A stretch of 64,000 nucleotides of DNA. Origin: Fodinibacter sp963833495 (lineage in GTDB: Bacteria; Actinomycetota; Actinomycetes; Actinomycetales; Dermatophilaceae). Each line of letters begins with the position of its first letter. The stretch's first letter is position 1. The notes beneath the pieces are model-generated. The model was not told where the DNA came from and did no database searches. It saw only the letters and a program-made list of their open reading frames with translations. The translations under genes were made by a program, and so were the position numbers. This document shows, piece after piece, positions 26,336-37,519 of this stretch. Location of the stretch: NCBI GenBank assembly GCA_963833495.1, contig CAWHYJ010000001.1, forward strand, positions 1 through 64,000, given 5' to 3'.

Positions 26336-28786
26336 GTGCGAAAGACCACCACCGGGCTACTCAGCCTGGCTCTCGCCGCGGGGTTGGGGGCGACGATGAC
26401 TGCCCCCATGGCGGCCGCCAGCGCCACCAAGGCCCCGTCGCAGAGCCCGCTCGGCGAGCCACAAGCCGCCACACCGAGCGACAGCCTGCCCGACCCCATC
26501 GCCGACAAGCAGGCAGAGCTGCGCAAGACCGCCGTCTCGTCGGTGCTGAAGGGACAGGCCAAGCCACAGCAGATCGGCGGCAGCACTGTCGTCAAGGTCG
26601 GCGAGTCCGAGCGGGCCGCCACGGCCGCGCGGGGCACCAAGAAGGCGCAGAAGGCGAAGAAGGTCGACCAGTACGTCGAGCTTGCCCGTGAAGACACCGA
26701 CCAGCTCTTCGTGCTCGTCGTGCAGTTCGGCAACGAGCGTCACCCGAGCTACCCCGATCAGGACACCAACGCGAACATCCCCGGACCCACACGGTTCGAC
26801 GGGCCCCTGTTCAACCAGATCCCGGAGCCCGACCGCGCGGTGGACAACTCCACCGACTGGTACCCGAACTACGGCAAGGCCTACTACCAGGACCTCTACT
26901 TCGGCAACGGCTCCGTCACCGGCACCGAGTCGATGCGGCAGTACTACGAGAAGCAGTCCTCGGGCCGGTACTCCGTGGCCGGCCTGGTGACCGACCCGGT
27001 CACCGTGCGCTACAACGAGGCCCGGTACGGCCGCAGCGACGGCTCCCCCTGCGCGAGCAACGTCTGCAGCAACACCTGGAACCTGGTCAGGGACGGGATG
27101 GACGCCTGGGTCGCGCAGCAGAAGGCAGCGGGCCAGAGCGACGCGCAGATCAAGGCGACCATCACCAGGTTCGACAAGTGGGACCGCTACGACGTCGACG
27201 GTGACGGCAACTTCAACGAGCCCGACGGCTACATCGACCACCTGCAGATCGTGCACGCCGGTGGCGACCAGGCCGACGGTGACCCCTACCAGGGCGAGGA
27301 CGCCATCTGGTCGCACCGCTGGCGCGCCTTCCAGGGCACCAACCCGGCAGCGCCCATCCCCGTCGTCGGCGGCACGCCGGTCGGCTCCACCGGCATCTGG
27401 GCGGCTGACTACACGATCCAGCCCGAGAACGGTGGCCTGTCGGTCATCGCCCACGAGTTCGGTCACGACCTCGGCCTGCCCGACGAGTACGACACCTCCG
27501 GCCCGCCGGCGAGCCGCGAGAACCCGGTCGCTTGGTGGACCCTGATGTCGCAGAGCCGCAACTCCGCGCCCGGCGACAACGCCATCGGTTCGCGCGCGGC
27601 CGACCTCGGCGCGTGGGACAAGCTGCAGCTCGGCTGGTTCGACTACGAGATCGTGAACCCCGGCCAGCGCCGCACCCTCGAGCTCGGGCCGCACGAGTAC
27701 AACACCAAGAAGGCGCAGGGCGTCGTCGTCAACCTCCCGGACAAGACGGTGACCACCGACCTCGGCGCACCCTTCGCCGGTTCCAAGCAGTGGTACTCCG
27801 GCGCCGGTGACGACCTCGACAACTCCATGTCGCGCTCGGTCACCCTCCCGGCCGGCACCGCGTCCCTGTCGTTCCAGGCTCGCTGGAACATCGAGGACTG
27901 CGGTCCCGACCCGTGCGACTACGCCTTCGTCGAGGTGAACGACGGCACCGGCTTCAAGGCCATCGCCGGCGACATCGCCAAGGCCACCGAGGGCAACGGC
28001 ATCGACGGTTACAAGGCGGCCTGGACCAAGGGCACCTTCGACCTGTCGGCCTACGCCGGAAAGACCGTCTCACTGCGGGTCCGCTACGCCACGGACGGTG
28101 CTGCACAGGGCACCAACCCCGACGTCGTCAGCGGCATCTTCGTCGATGACATCGTGCTCACCGCGAACGGCACCACGGTGCTCACCGACGGTGCCGAGAC
28201 CAGCCCCAACGGCTGGACGCTGGATGGCTTCTCCTCGGTCGGGGCCTCCTCGAGCCAGGACTTCGCCCAGCACTACATCGCGAGCAACCGCGAGTACGTG
28301 TCGTTCGACAAGTACCTGAAGACGGGCCCGTACAACTTCGGGTTCCCGAACAAGCCCGACTTCGTGGAGCACTTCCCGTACCAGGACGGCCTGCTCATCT
28401 CGTACTGGGACACCTCGCAGGGCGACAACAACACGAGCCAGCACCCCGGTGAGGGGCTCATCCTCCCGATCGACGCGCACCCGCGCACGATCTACAAGCT
28501 CGACGGGCAGCCGTGGCGCCCGCGCATCCAGATGTACGACGCCACGTTCGGGCTGCAGAAGGTCGACTCGTTCACCCTGCACGACCAGGTCACCGGTCAA
28601 GCCAGCTACCTGCGTGGCCAGAACGGCAACCCGGTGTTCGACGACAGCAACCCGAACCGCTACTTCAAGACCGACCAGCCCACCGCTGGTGTGAAGGTCG
28701 CGGGTACCGGCACCACCATCCGGGTGCTGGACGAGAGGGGCACCTCGGTGAAGATCCGGATCGACACCCGGGCGGCAACCCGCTGA
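26336..28786 (+). CDS. Secreted M6-family metalloprotease (immune inhibitor A-like)
   Basis: The GTG at 26336 follows a perfect AGGAGG (26323-26328). The 816-residue precursor has a signal peptide (residues 1-28), a charged Lys/Ala propeptide (to about 120), and a peptidase M6 domain with the zinc motif HEFGHDLGLPD (the HExxH plus third-ligand Asp form) and a WWTLMSQS Met-turn. Two jelly-roll-like binding regions follow (RSVTLPAGTASLSFQARW; LTDGAETSPNGWTLDGF). M6 proteases degrade host or environmental proteins. The gene is monocistronic, with its own terminator. Confidence 0.92.
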   Translation: MRKTTTGLLSLALAAGLGATMTAPMAAASATKAPSQSPLGEPQAATPSDSLPDPIADKQAELRKTAVSSVLKGQAKPQQIGGSTVVKVGESERAATAARGTKKAQKAKKVDQYVELAREDTDQLFVLVVQFGNERHPSYPDQDTNANIPGPTRFDGPLFNQIPEPDRAVDNSTDWYPNYGKAYYQDLYFGNGSVTGTESMRQYYEKQSSGRYSVAGLVTDPVTVRYNEARYGRSDGSPCASNVCSNTWNLVRDGMDAWVAQQKAAGQSDAQIKATITRFDKWDRYDVDGDGNFNEPDGYIDHLQIVHAGGDQADGDPYQGEDAIWSHRWRAFQGTNPAAPIPVVGGTPVGSTGIWAADYTIQPENGGLSVIAHEFGHDLGLPDEYDTSGPPASRENPVAWWTLMSQSRNSAPGDNAIGSRAADLGAWDKLQLGWFDYEIVNPGQRRTLELGPHEYNTKKAQGVVVNLPDKTVTTDLGAPFAGSKQWYSGAGDDLDNSMSRSVTLPAGTASLSFQARWNIEDCGPDPCDYAFVEVNDGTGFKAIAGDIAKATEGNGIDGYKAAWTKGTFDLSAYAGKTVSLRVRYATDGAAQGTNPDVVSGIFVDDIVLTANGTTVLTDGAETSPNGWTLDGFSSVGASSSQDFAQHYIASNREYVSFDKYLKTGPYNFGFPNKPDFVEHFPYQDGLLISYWDTSQGDNNTSQHPGEGLILPIDAHPRTIYKLDGQPWRPRIQMYDATFGLQKVDSFTLHDQVTGQASYLRGQNGNPVFDDSNPNRYFKTDQPTAGVKVAGTGTTIRVLDERGTSVKIRIDTRAATR

Positions 28787-28813
28787 CGACGGGATCTCCC
28801 CGAGCATGACAAC

Positions 28814-28851
28814 GGCGGCGGGCCGGAGGACATCTCCTCCGGCCCGCCGCC
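28814..28851 (+). terminator. Strong terminator hairpin after the M6 protease gene
   Basis: Bases 28814-28830 pair perfectly with 28835-28851 (17 bp, all but two G-C) around the loop CATC, starting 27 bases after the protease stop codon. Confidence 0.85.
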
Positions 28852-28946
28852 CTGTGTGCTGCGGGACCTCCCCTTCTGCCTCGAGGCGAGGAGCTCGCAG
28901 ACTCGCCGATCGCAGGCGGTACCAACGGTGGTGGGAGGATCGAGCG

Positions 28947-29492
28947 GTGCGAGGACAGCCGGTGCCGTACCCGGAGCCGGCGTTGACCGACGGCCGCACC
29001 AGTCTGCGACGGTGGCGCGAAGCCGACCTCGACTGCATCCGGCGCGCCGGCACGGACCCGGGCATCACCGACGGCACGACCGTTCCAGCCACCTTCACGC
29101 AGGCCGAAGGGCTCGCCTTCATCCACCGCCAATGGGGGCGTGCCGAGCACGGTGAAGGCGTGTCCTTGGCCATCGTCGACGAGGACGACCGTGCTGTCGG
29201 CCTGGTGTGGGTCGCCGTTCGACCGCAACGACGCGTTGGCGGACTGGGCTACTGGGTCATACCACCCGAGCGCGGGAAGGGCGTCGCGAGCGCGGGCGTC
29301 CGGCTCGTGGTGCCGTGGGCGCTCGCCGCGCTGGACCTGCAGCGCTTGGAGGCGTGGGTGGAGCCGGGGAACACCGCCTCCCAGCGTGTGCTCCGGGGTG
29401 CTGGGTTCGAGCAGGAAGGGCGTCTGCGCAACTTCCTCACCACCGCCGGCCGGCCCTCGGACGCGCTCGTGTTCTCGATCATCTCCCAGTGA
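28947..29492 (+). CDS. GNAT-family (RimJ/RimL-like) N-acetyltransferase
   Basis: The GTG at 28947, with a GGGAGGA site eight bases upstream, gives 181 residues. The order fits a RimJ/RimL-like acetyltransferase: LRRWREADLDCIRRAG, GLGYWVIPPERGKGVASAGV (acetyl-CoA loop, RGKGVA), then LEAWVEPGNTASQRVLRGAGF and a C-terminal FSIIS strand. It is likely to acetylate a protein N-terminus or small amine. It lies alone between two terminators and is convergent with the mannosyltransferase gene. Confidence 0.85.
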   Translation: MRGQPVPYPEPALTDGRTSLRRWREADLDCIRRAGTDPGITDGTTVPATFTQAEGLAFIHRQWGRAEHGEGVSLAIVDEDDRAVGLVWVAVRPQRRVGGLGYWVIPPERGKGVASAGVRLVVPWALAALDLQRLEAWVEPGNTASQRVLRGAGFEQEGRLRNFLTTAGRPSDALVFSIISQ

Positions 29493-29545
29493 CATGGTGT
29501 GCCGGGGCGCGGCCCCGGGCGCCCCACGGCATCCCACATGTCATC

Positions 29546-29601
29546 GAGGTCCCGCGACGCGCTGACGTCCGGCCTGTCGGGTCAGCGCGTCGTGGGATCT
29601 C
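29546..29601. terminator. Long hairpin between convergent genes
   Basis: Bases 29546-29565 pair with 29582-29601 over about 18 positions (TCCCGCGACGCGCTGA against TCAGCGCGTCGTGGGA, one wobble) around a 16-base loop. The position between the acetyltransferase and Pmt genes suggests a bidirectional terminator. Confidence 0.65.
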
Positions 29602-29616
29602 GACCGACCCGGGCGC

Positions 29617-31182
29617 TCAGATCCAGCTGGGGAACCACATCCGCCAGCGCCACTGCTCGTAGGGGATGGTGTCGGCGACGTAGACGGGGTGGAAGAAGGC
29701 GAACAGCGCGAGGGTGAACGCCAGGTAGCCGCCGACGACGTACCACCGCCACCGCCAGCGGGCCGGGTCGTCCTCGCGCCGCCCCACCCACAGGCCGATG
29801 AGGAAAGCCACCGCGAGCACCACGAACGGCTCGAAGGCCACGGCGTAGAAGGTGTAGATCGTGCGGTCCTGGTACATGAACCACGGTAGGTAGCCGCCGA
29901 CGAACCCCGCGCCGATGGCACCGGCCCGCCAGTCGCGCCGCACCAGCCACCACCACAGCACGACGAGCAGCGCGAGGATGCCGACCCACCACACCGAGAT
30001 GGTGCCGATCGGGTTGATCGCCTGGGAGCACTGGTCGACCGTGCAGCCGGCCACGCCGCGAGCCTTGGTCTCGTAGTAGAACGACGTGGGGCGGGTCTGC
30101 ACCAGCCACGACCACGGGTTCGACTGGTAGGGGTGCGGCGTGTGCAGCGTGGTGTTGAACTGGTAGGCGTCCTGGTGGTACTTCCACCAGTTGCGCAGCA
30201 CCGGTGGCAGCCACTGCGGCCCCTGGCCGGGGTTGAAGGTGTCCCAGTGCCGGTGGTACCCGATCGAGGTCAGGAACCAGCCCGACCAGGACAACACGTA
30301 GACGACCACTGCCGTGCCCACCATGGCCAGGGCGGCGAACGGGCCGTCCTTGAACAGCGCGCCGCGCCCCCACCTCCGAACCCCGGCCGCCCGCCGCGCG
30401 CCCAGGTCCCACCACACCGACATGATGCCGAACGCCGCGAGGAAGAACAGCCCCGACCACTTGGTGCTGGTGCACAGTCCCAGCGACAGGCCGGCCACCC
30501 ACCGCCACGGCCGCCAGCCGAGCCAGGGGCCCATCCCCACCGGCCAGCTGCCGCGGGGCAGCGCGCCCACCTTCTCGGCGAGGATCTCGCGGCTGCGGTC
30601 GCGGTCGACGAGCAGCGCGGCGAAGCCGCACAGCGCCCAGAACGACACGATGATGTCGAGGATGCCGGTGCGCGACATCACGAAGTGGGACCCCTCGAAG
30701 GCCAGCAGGAAGGCCGCCACGCACCCCAGCGCCGTCGACCCGAACATCCGCCGGGCGACCCGCCCCACCACCAGGATCGACAGGGTGCCGACCAGCGCCA
30801 CCGAGAACCGCCAGCCCATGCCGGAGCCCGACCCGAACAGCCACTCGCCGGCCGCGATGAGCCACTTCCCGGCGGGCGGGTGCACCACCATGTCGCCGTC
30901 GGTCGTGGAGAAGATGTTCTGGCTGCCGCTGACGAAGGCGTCATCCGGCTTCTTGAGCGAGTCGAGCACCCGCATCTCGACACCGAAGTGCAGCAGCGAG
31001 TAGGCCTGCTTGACGTAGTAGGTCTCGTCGAACACCAGGGCCCGGGGCTGGTTCAGGTTCCAGAACCGCAGCACGCCACCGACGAGGGCGATCAGGCCCG
31101 GGCCGAGCCACCCCCACAGCCGGTCGGTCGGACGAGTCCCGAGCAGCCGCAGGCGCAGCTCGTCGGTACGGGTCACCGGCAC
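29617..31182 (-). CDS. Dolichyl-phosphate-mannose--protein mannosyltransferase (GT39, Pmt)
   Basis: The 521-residue polytopic protein has about 11 membrane helices. It has the catalytic first-loop motif Asp52-Glu53 (VFDETYYVKQAY), the HPPAGKWLIA box around residue 97, and the PMT_4TMC-like C-terminal region (STSWYYETKA-like FYYETKARGV, PWFMYQDRTIYTFYA). It transfers mannose from polyprenyl-phosphate-mannose to Ser/Thr of proteins as they are exported by Sec, as in Mycobacterium Rv1002c. It is divergent from rsmI (59 bp between starts), the conserved arrangement in actinobacteria. Secreted lipoproteins in this window are possible substrates. Confidence 0.93.
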   Translation of the reverse strand: MPVTRTDELRLRLLGTRPTDRLWGWLGPGLIALVGGVLRFWNLNQPRALVFDETYYVKQAYSLLHFGVEMRVLDSLKKPDDAFVSGSQNIFSTTDGDMVVHPPAGKWLIAAGEWLFGSGSGMGWRFSVALVGTLSILVVGRVARRMFGSTALGCVAAFLLAFEGSHFVMSRTGILDIIVSFWALCGFAALLVDRDRSREILAEKVGALPRGSWPVGMGPWLGWRPWRWVAGLSLGLCTSTKWSGLFFLAAFGIMSVWWDLGARRAAGVRRWGRGALFKDGPFAALAMVGTAVVVYVLSWSGWFLTSIGYHRHWDTFNPGQGPQWLPPVLRNWWKYHQDAYQFNTTLHTPHPYQSNPWSWLVQTRPTSFYYETKARGVAGCTVDQCSQAINPIGTISVWWVGILALLVVLWWWLVRRDWRAGAIGAGFVGGYLPWFMYQDRTIYTFYAVAFEPFVVLAVAFLIGLWVGRREDDPARWRWRWYVVGGYLAFTLALFAFFHPVYVADTIPYEQWRWRMWFPSWI

Positions 31183-31241
31183 ATCCTAGGTTGGGCTGTT
31201 GTGCGTGCCGCGCGCCTCCCACCGCGTGCGAGGATCGCCCC

Positions 31242-32078
31242 ATGAGCGGCGGCGTGCTGGTGCTGGCAGCGACCCCGATCGGGGACCCCCGCGACGCCGC
31301 CCCCCGCCTGGCCGACGAGCTGCGGGTGGCCGACGTGGTTGCCGCCGAGGACACCCGCCGGCTGCGTCGGCTGTGCCAGGAGCTCGACGTCACCCCGGCC
31401 GGCCGGGTGGTGTCGTACCACGAGCACAACGAGGCCGAGCGCACGCCTGAGCTCGTCGAGCGGCTGCGCGAGGGCGCCCGCGTGCTGGTCGTGACCGATG
31501 CGGGGATGCCGTCGGTGTCCGACCCCGGCTACCGCCTGGTCAGCGCCGCGGTCGGTGTCGACGTGCGGGTCACCTGTGTGCCGGGGCCGTCGGCAGTGCT
31601 GATGGCGCTGGCCGTCTCTGGCCTGCCGGTCGACCGGTTCTGCTTCGAGGGGTTCCTGTCCCGCCGCGCGGGGGAGCGGGCGGCCGCCCTGGCCGGGCTG
31701 GCCGCAGAGAAGCGCACGATGGTGTTCTTCGAGGCGCCGCACCGGCTGGCCCGCACACTGGCCGCGATGGCGGAGGCCTTCGGGGCCGACCGGCGGGCCG
31801 CGGTGTGCCGCGAGCTGACCAAGACCTACGAGGAGGTACGCCGCGGCGCGCTGTCCGAGCTGGTGGCCTGGGCCGACGAGGGGGTGCGTGGCGAGATCAC
31901 GGTGGTGGTGTCCGGGTCGAGCGGCCCAGTGGTCGACCTGGCCGGCCAGCTCGACGGCATCCGTGAGCGGGTCGCCGCGGGCGAGCGGCTCAAGGACGTC
32001 TGCGCCGACGTCGCCGCGGCCACCGGCCTGTCGAAGAGGCAGCTCTACGACGCCGCCATCGCCCAGCGCCGCGGCTGA
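31242..32078 (+). CDS. rsmI: 16S rRNA (cytidine1402-2'-O)-methyltransferase RsmI
   Basis: The 278-residue protein has the tetrapyrrole-methylase fold and RsmI signatures: LAATPIGDPRDAAPR at the N-terminus, AEDTRRLRRL, VSYHEHNE, the SAM-binding VTDAGMPSVSDPGYRLV and VPGPSAVLMALAVSGLP, and FEAPHRLARTL. A C-terminal helical domain ends LSKRQLYDAAIAQR. It methylates the 2'-OH of C1402 in the ribosomal P site. The ATG at 31242 was preferred to upstream in-frame starts because the conserved fold begins there. Confidence 0.95.
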   Translation: MSGGVLVLAATPIGDPRDAAPRLADELRVADVVAAEDTRRLRRLCQELDVTPAGRVVSYHEHNEAERTPELVERLREGARVLVVTDAGMPSVSDPGYRLVSAAVGVDVRVTCVPGPSAVLMALAVSGLPVDRFCFEGFLSRRAGERAAALAGLAAEKRTMVFFEAPHRLARTLAAMAEAFGADRRAAVCRELTKTYEEVRRGALSELVAWADEGVRGEITVVVSGSSGPVVDLAGQLDGIRERVAAGERLKDVCADVAAATGLSKRQLYDAAIAQRRG

Positions 32079-32205
32079 GGCCGGGCGACCCCGCTCTTTA
32101 CCGGGCGTTGACGACGTCCTTACGCTGGGAAGGCACCCGGGAGGAGTCGCGCGGCTACGGTCGGTGACCGTCCTGTCGGGCACATCTCGCATCCTGGAGC
32201 CCACC

Positions 32206-33723
32206 ATGTCCCGCACGTCCCGCAGACTCTGGGCCGCACTCGCGGCCACAGCAGCGGTGGTCTGCGCTGCGCCGGTGGCCCACGCCTCCGCGCCGGCGGC
32301 GCCGCCCGGGCCGGCAGACTGCGCCACCCGCGCGAACGACGCCCATGCCCTGCTGGCCGAGTGCATCACCGTGGCCGGGGTGCGGAAGCACCAGGCCGCG
32401 CTGCAGCGGGTGGCCGACGCCCACCAGGGCACCCGGGTCTCGGGGTCCCCGGGCTACGACGCCTCGGTCGACTACGTCGTGCAGCAGCTGAAGGCCGCGG
32501 GCTACACCCCCGACGTGCGGGCGTTCACCTTCACCACCTTCGTGTCGCTGAGGCCGGCGGTGCTGCAGCGGGTGTCGCCGGCCCCCGCCGGTCCGGCGGC
32601 GAACACCATCCTCGGCTACTCGGGCGGCGGTGACGTCACGGCCCCGCTCACCGCACTGCGCACGGCCCCGGCCGACGCCACTCCGGGCTGCGACGTCGCC
32701 GACTACGGCGGGTTCCCCGTCGGCACGGTCGCGCTGGTCAGCCGTGGTGGCTGCACCTTCGCCACGAAGGCGCAGAACGCGTATGCCGCGGGGGCGGCCG
32801 CCGTCGTCATCGCCAACAACGTGGCGGGTGACCTCGACGGCACCCTCGGTGAGGGCTTCGCCCTCGACATCCCCGTGACGTCGGTGACCCAGGCGGTCGG
32901 CGCCGAGCTGGCGGCCACGAGCGGTGCCGTGGTGCACGTGGCCACGGCGACCTCGCGCGGGCCCGCCACGACCTACAACGTGCTGGCCGAGACCCGCGGT
33001 GGCAACGACGGCAACGTCGTCATGGCCGGCGCGCACCTCGACTCGGTCAACGCCGGGCCCGGCATCAACGACAACGGCTCCGGTGCGGCCGCCCTGCTCG
33101 AGGTCGCCGAGCAGCTGGCCCGGGTCGACCCGGTCAACAAGGTGCGCTTCGCCTGGTGGGGTGGTGAGGAGTCCACCCTGGTCGGCTCCACCCGCTACGT
33201 CACCGGTCTCACCGACGACGAGCGCAACCGGATCGCGCTCTACCTGAACGTCGACATGATCGGGTCGCCCAACCCGGTGTTCTTCGTGCACGACGGCGAC
33301 GACTCCGACGCCGTCGGTGCCGGGCCGGGCCCGCTCGGCTCGGACCGCATCGAGAAGACCTTCGAGGCGTTCTTCGCGCAGCGCCAGCTGCCGGTCAAGG
33401 GCACCGACCTCGACGGCCGCTCCGACTACGGGCCGTTCCTACGGGCCGGCATCCCGTCGGGTGGCCTGTTCTCCGGGGGCGACGGCATCAAGACGCCGCA
33501 GGAGGCGAAGGCCTGGGGCGGCACCGCCGGCAAGCCCTACGACCCCTGCTACCACCGGGCCTGCGACACGCTGGCCAACGTCAGCCTGCGCGCCCTCGAC
33601 GTCAACGCCGACGCCCTCGGCTTCGCGGTGCTGCAGTACGCCATGAACACCATCGACATCAACGGCATCCCGGGGGACGCCGACTTCCCGGCGGTCAGCC
33701 CGACTCTCGTAGACGGCGGCTGA
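32206..33723 (+). CDS. Secreted M28-family zinc aminopeptidase with PA domain
   Basis: The ATG at 32206 gives a 505-residue precursor with a signal peptide (to about residue 28). A PA insert domain (about 130-255, VALVSRGGCTFATKAQNA) sits within an M28 peptidase domain with metal ligands in AHLDSV, GINDNGSGAAALLE, WGGEES, LNVDMIG and CYHRACD. It resembles Streptomyces griseus aminopeptidase S and would release N-terminal amino acids outside the cell. A GTG at 32164 is an alternative start. It is about 130 bp downstream of rsmI, with its own promoter likely. Confidence 0.92.
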   Translation: MSRTSRRLWAALAATAAVVCAAPVAHASAPAAPPGPADCATRANDAHALLAECITVAGVRKHQAALQRVADAHQGTRVSGSPGYDASVDYVVQQLKAAGYTPDVRAFTFTTFVSLRPAVLQRVSPAPAGPAANTILGYSGGGDVTAPLTALRTAPADATPGCDVADYGGFPVGTVALVSRGGCTFATKAQNAYAAGAAAVVIANNVAGDLDGTLGEGFALDIPVTSVTQAVGAELAATSGAVVHVATATSRGPATTYNVLAETRGGNDGNVVMAGAHLDSVNAGPGINDNGSGAAALLEVAEQLARVDPVNKVRFAWWGGEESTLVGSTRYVTGLTDDERNRIALYLNVDMIGSPNPVFFVHDGDDSDAVGAGPGPLGSDRIEKTFEAFFAQRQLPVKGTDLDGRSDYGPFLRAGIPSGGLFSGGDGIKTPQEAKAWGGTAGKPYDPCYHRACDTLANVSLRALDVNADALGFAVLQYAMNTIDINGIPGDADFPAVSPTLVDGG

Positions 33724-33872
33724 GCGCGCCGATCCGGGCACCGGACCGGCGCCGCCCACGGCATCCGGGTGGGGCGCTCACGCCATACCGGCTGGTAACC
33801 GGGCCAATGTCACACCTGAGTAAGGTTCGCCTGCCCTCGCCTCACCTCCGACCGCTGGTTAGGATCCGACGC

Positions 33873-34581
33873 GTGGCCACAACGACAGCTCCATCCCGTC
33901 CCGCGTCGGCCCGCCGCACCACCATCGCCCTCAAGGTCCTCATGGCAGGGACCGGGCTGGTGTTCGTCGGGTTCGTCCTGCTGCACATGTACGGCAACCT
34001 CAAGCTGCTGTCCGGCGAGGAGACCTACAACACCTACGCCGAGCACCTGCGCACCTTCGGCGAGCCGATCCTCCCCTACGGCGGGTTGCTCTGGATCCTG
34101 CGCGTGGTGCTCCTCGTCTGCCTCGTCGGCCACCTCTACGCCGCGTTCTCGCTGTGGGCCCGGGCCGGCAACGCGCGCCGCACCCGCTACTCCGCCGCCC
34201 GCTCGGCGATGCGCACCAAGTGGATGCGCTGGGGCGGTGTCGCGATCCTGCTCTTCCTCGATCTGGCACCTCATCCAGTTCACCATCGTCAAGGTGTCGG
34301 TCAACCCCGACGCGCAGGGCCCCGACGTCCTCAACAACCCCTACCGGCTCGTCGTGGCGAGCTTCCAGGTGCCTTGGGCCACGGCCGTCTACGTCCTCGC
34401 GATGGTCGCGCTCGCGCTGCACCTCGCGCACGGCACCTTCAGCGCGCAGCAGACCTTGGGCTGGACCGGCACCCCGGCTGCCTACCGGCGCGCCAAGGCC
34501 GTGGGCCACACCCTCGCCGCCGTCATCGCCGTCGGGTTCATCATCCCGGTGCTCGCGATCTCCTTCGGCCTGATCAAGTGA
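33873..34581 (+). pseudogene. sdhC: Succinate dehydrogenase cytochrome b subunit (b558 family), one-base frameshift
   Basis: The GTG at 33873 opens a b558-type SdhC: helix 1 VLMAGTGLVFVGFVLLHMYGNL (haem-ligand His), helix 2 with LLVCLVGHLYAAFSLW (second His), and RTKWMRWGGVAILLFL. One extra base near 34260 then shifts the frame; without it the protein continues IWHLIQFTIVKVSVNP, AVYVLAMVALALHLAHG and ends at 34581, 235 residues in exact codons. SdhC anchors the complex and passes electrons to menaquinone. Because sdhA and sdhB are intact and in the same operon, I think this is more likely a sequencing error than a real loss. Confidence 0.88.
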
Positions 34582-34591
34582 GGCAGTGACA

Positions 34592-36592
<2,001 letters not shown>

Positions 36593-36621
36593 CCACCCCA
36601 CGAAGTTCTACGCTCCTTCGG

Positions 36622-36638
36622 CCCACGCAGAGCGTGGG
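36622..36638 (+). other. Intercistronic hairpin between sdhA and sdhB
   Basis: CCCACGC, AGA, GCGTGGG forms a perfect 7-bp stem in the middle of the 79-bp gap (36593-36671). CGAAGT on the left (36601-36606) can pair with ACTTCG (36644-36649) to extend it. It may tune the mRNA stability or relative expression of the two subunits. Confidence 0.55.
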
Positions 36639-36671
36639 ACCCGACTTCGATACTTCGCGAGGACCCCGATC

Positions 36672-37415
36672 ATGAACTTGACCCTGAAGATCTGGCGACA
36701 GGCCGGACCTCGGCACTCCGGCCAGCTGGTGACCTACAAGGTCAAGGACATCAGCCCCGAGATGAGCTTCCTCGAGATGCTCGACGTGCTCAACGAGCAG
36801 CTCAACGCCTCCGGCGACGAACCCATCGCCTTCGACTCCGACTGCCGTGAGGGCATCTGCGGCATGTGCGGCCTGATGATCTCCGGGAAGGCGCACGGTC
36901 CGGAGAAGGCCACCACCTGCCAGCTGCACATGCGCAGCTTCAGCGACGGCGAGGTCATCACGATCGAGCCGTGGCGGGCCAGCGCGTTCCCCGTCATCAA
37001 GGACCTCGTCGTCGACCGCGGCGCCTTCGACCGGATCATCCAGGCCGGCGGCTACATCTCGGTCAACACCGGTTCGGCCCCCGACGCCCATGCCACGCCG
37101 GTGCCGAAGCCGGCTGCCGACCGAGCCTTCCAGGCCGCCGAGTGCATCGGCTGCGGGGCCTGCGTGGCCGCCTGCCCCAACGCCAGCGCGATGCTGTTCA
37201 TGGGCGCCAAGGTCACCCACCTCGCCGAGCTGCCCCAGGGCCAGCCCGAGCGGATGGCCCGCGTGGTCTCGATGGTCGACCAGCACGACGCCGAGGGCTT
37301 CGGTGGCTGCACCAACGTCGGGGCCTGCTCCACCGCCTGCCCGAAGGGCATCCCGCAGGACGTCATCTCCACCCTCAACCACGACCTGATGAAGGCCTGG
37401 CGCACCGGCGCCTGA
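36672..37415 (+). CDS. sdhB: Succinate dehydrogenase/fumarate reductase iron-sulfur subunit
   Basis: The 247-residue protein has a plant-ferredoxin-type domain with the [2Fe-2S] ligands CREGICGMCG (about 57-66) and a following Cys near 78, and a C-terminal helical domain with the [4Fe-4S] motif CIGCGACVAACP and the [3Fe-4S] cluster ligands CTNVGACSTACPKGIP. These pass electrons from FAD in SdhA to the cytochrome b subunit. It is the last gene of sdhCAB and is followed by a strong terminator. Confidence 0.96.
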   Translation: MNLTLKIWRQAGPRHSGQLVTYKVKDISPEMSFLEMLDVLNEQLNASGDEPIAFDSDCREGICGMCGLMISGKAHGPEKATTCQLHMRSFSDGEVITIEPWRASAFPVIKDLVVDRGAFDRIIQAGGYISVNTGSAPDAHATPVPKPAADRAFQAAECIGCGACVAACPNASAMLFMGAKVTHLAELPQGQPERMARVVSMVDQHDAEGFGGCTNVGACSTACPKGIPQDVISTLNHDLMKAWRTGA

Positions 37416-37430
37416 TCGACCACCGTGCAC

Positions 37431-37465
37431 GTGAGGCCCGCCGCCCGACACGCGGCGGGCCTCAC
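37431..37465 (+). terminator. Terminator of the sdh operon
   Basis: GTGAGGCCCGCCGC (37431-37444) pairs perfectly with GCGGCGGGCCTCAC (37452-37465) around a seven-base loop, 15 bases after the sdhB stop. Confidence 0.85.
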
Positions 37466-37483
37466 GGCGTCCATGGGGGATGC

Positions 37484-37516
37484 CGTCCCAGATCGACCGA
37501 CAGGTCACGTCCGGGA
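37484..37516 (-). repeat. Third copy of the palindromic intergenic repeat, inverted
   Basis: On the minus strand this matches the 4232 unit over 22 bases (GTGACCTGTCGGTCGATCTGGG) and keeps the GTCCC/GGGAC ends. It sits between sdhB and the CPBP protease gene, which are convergent. Confidence 0.8.
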
Positions 37517-37519
37517 CGC

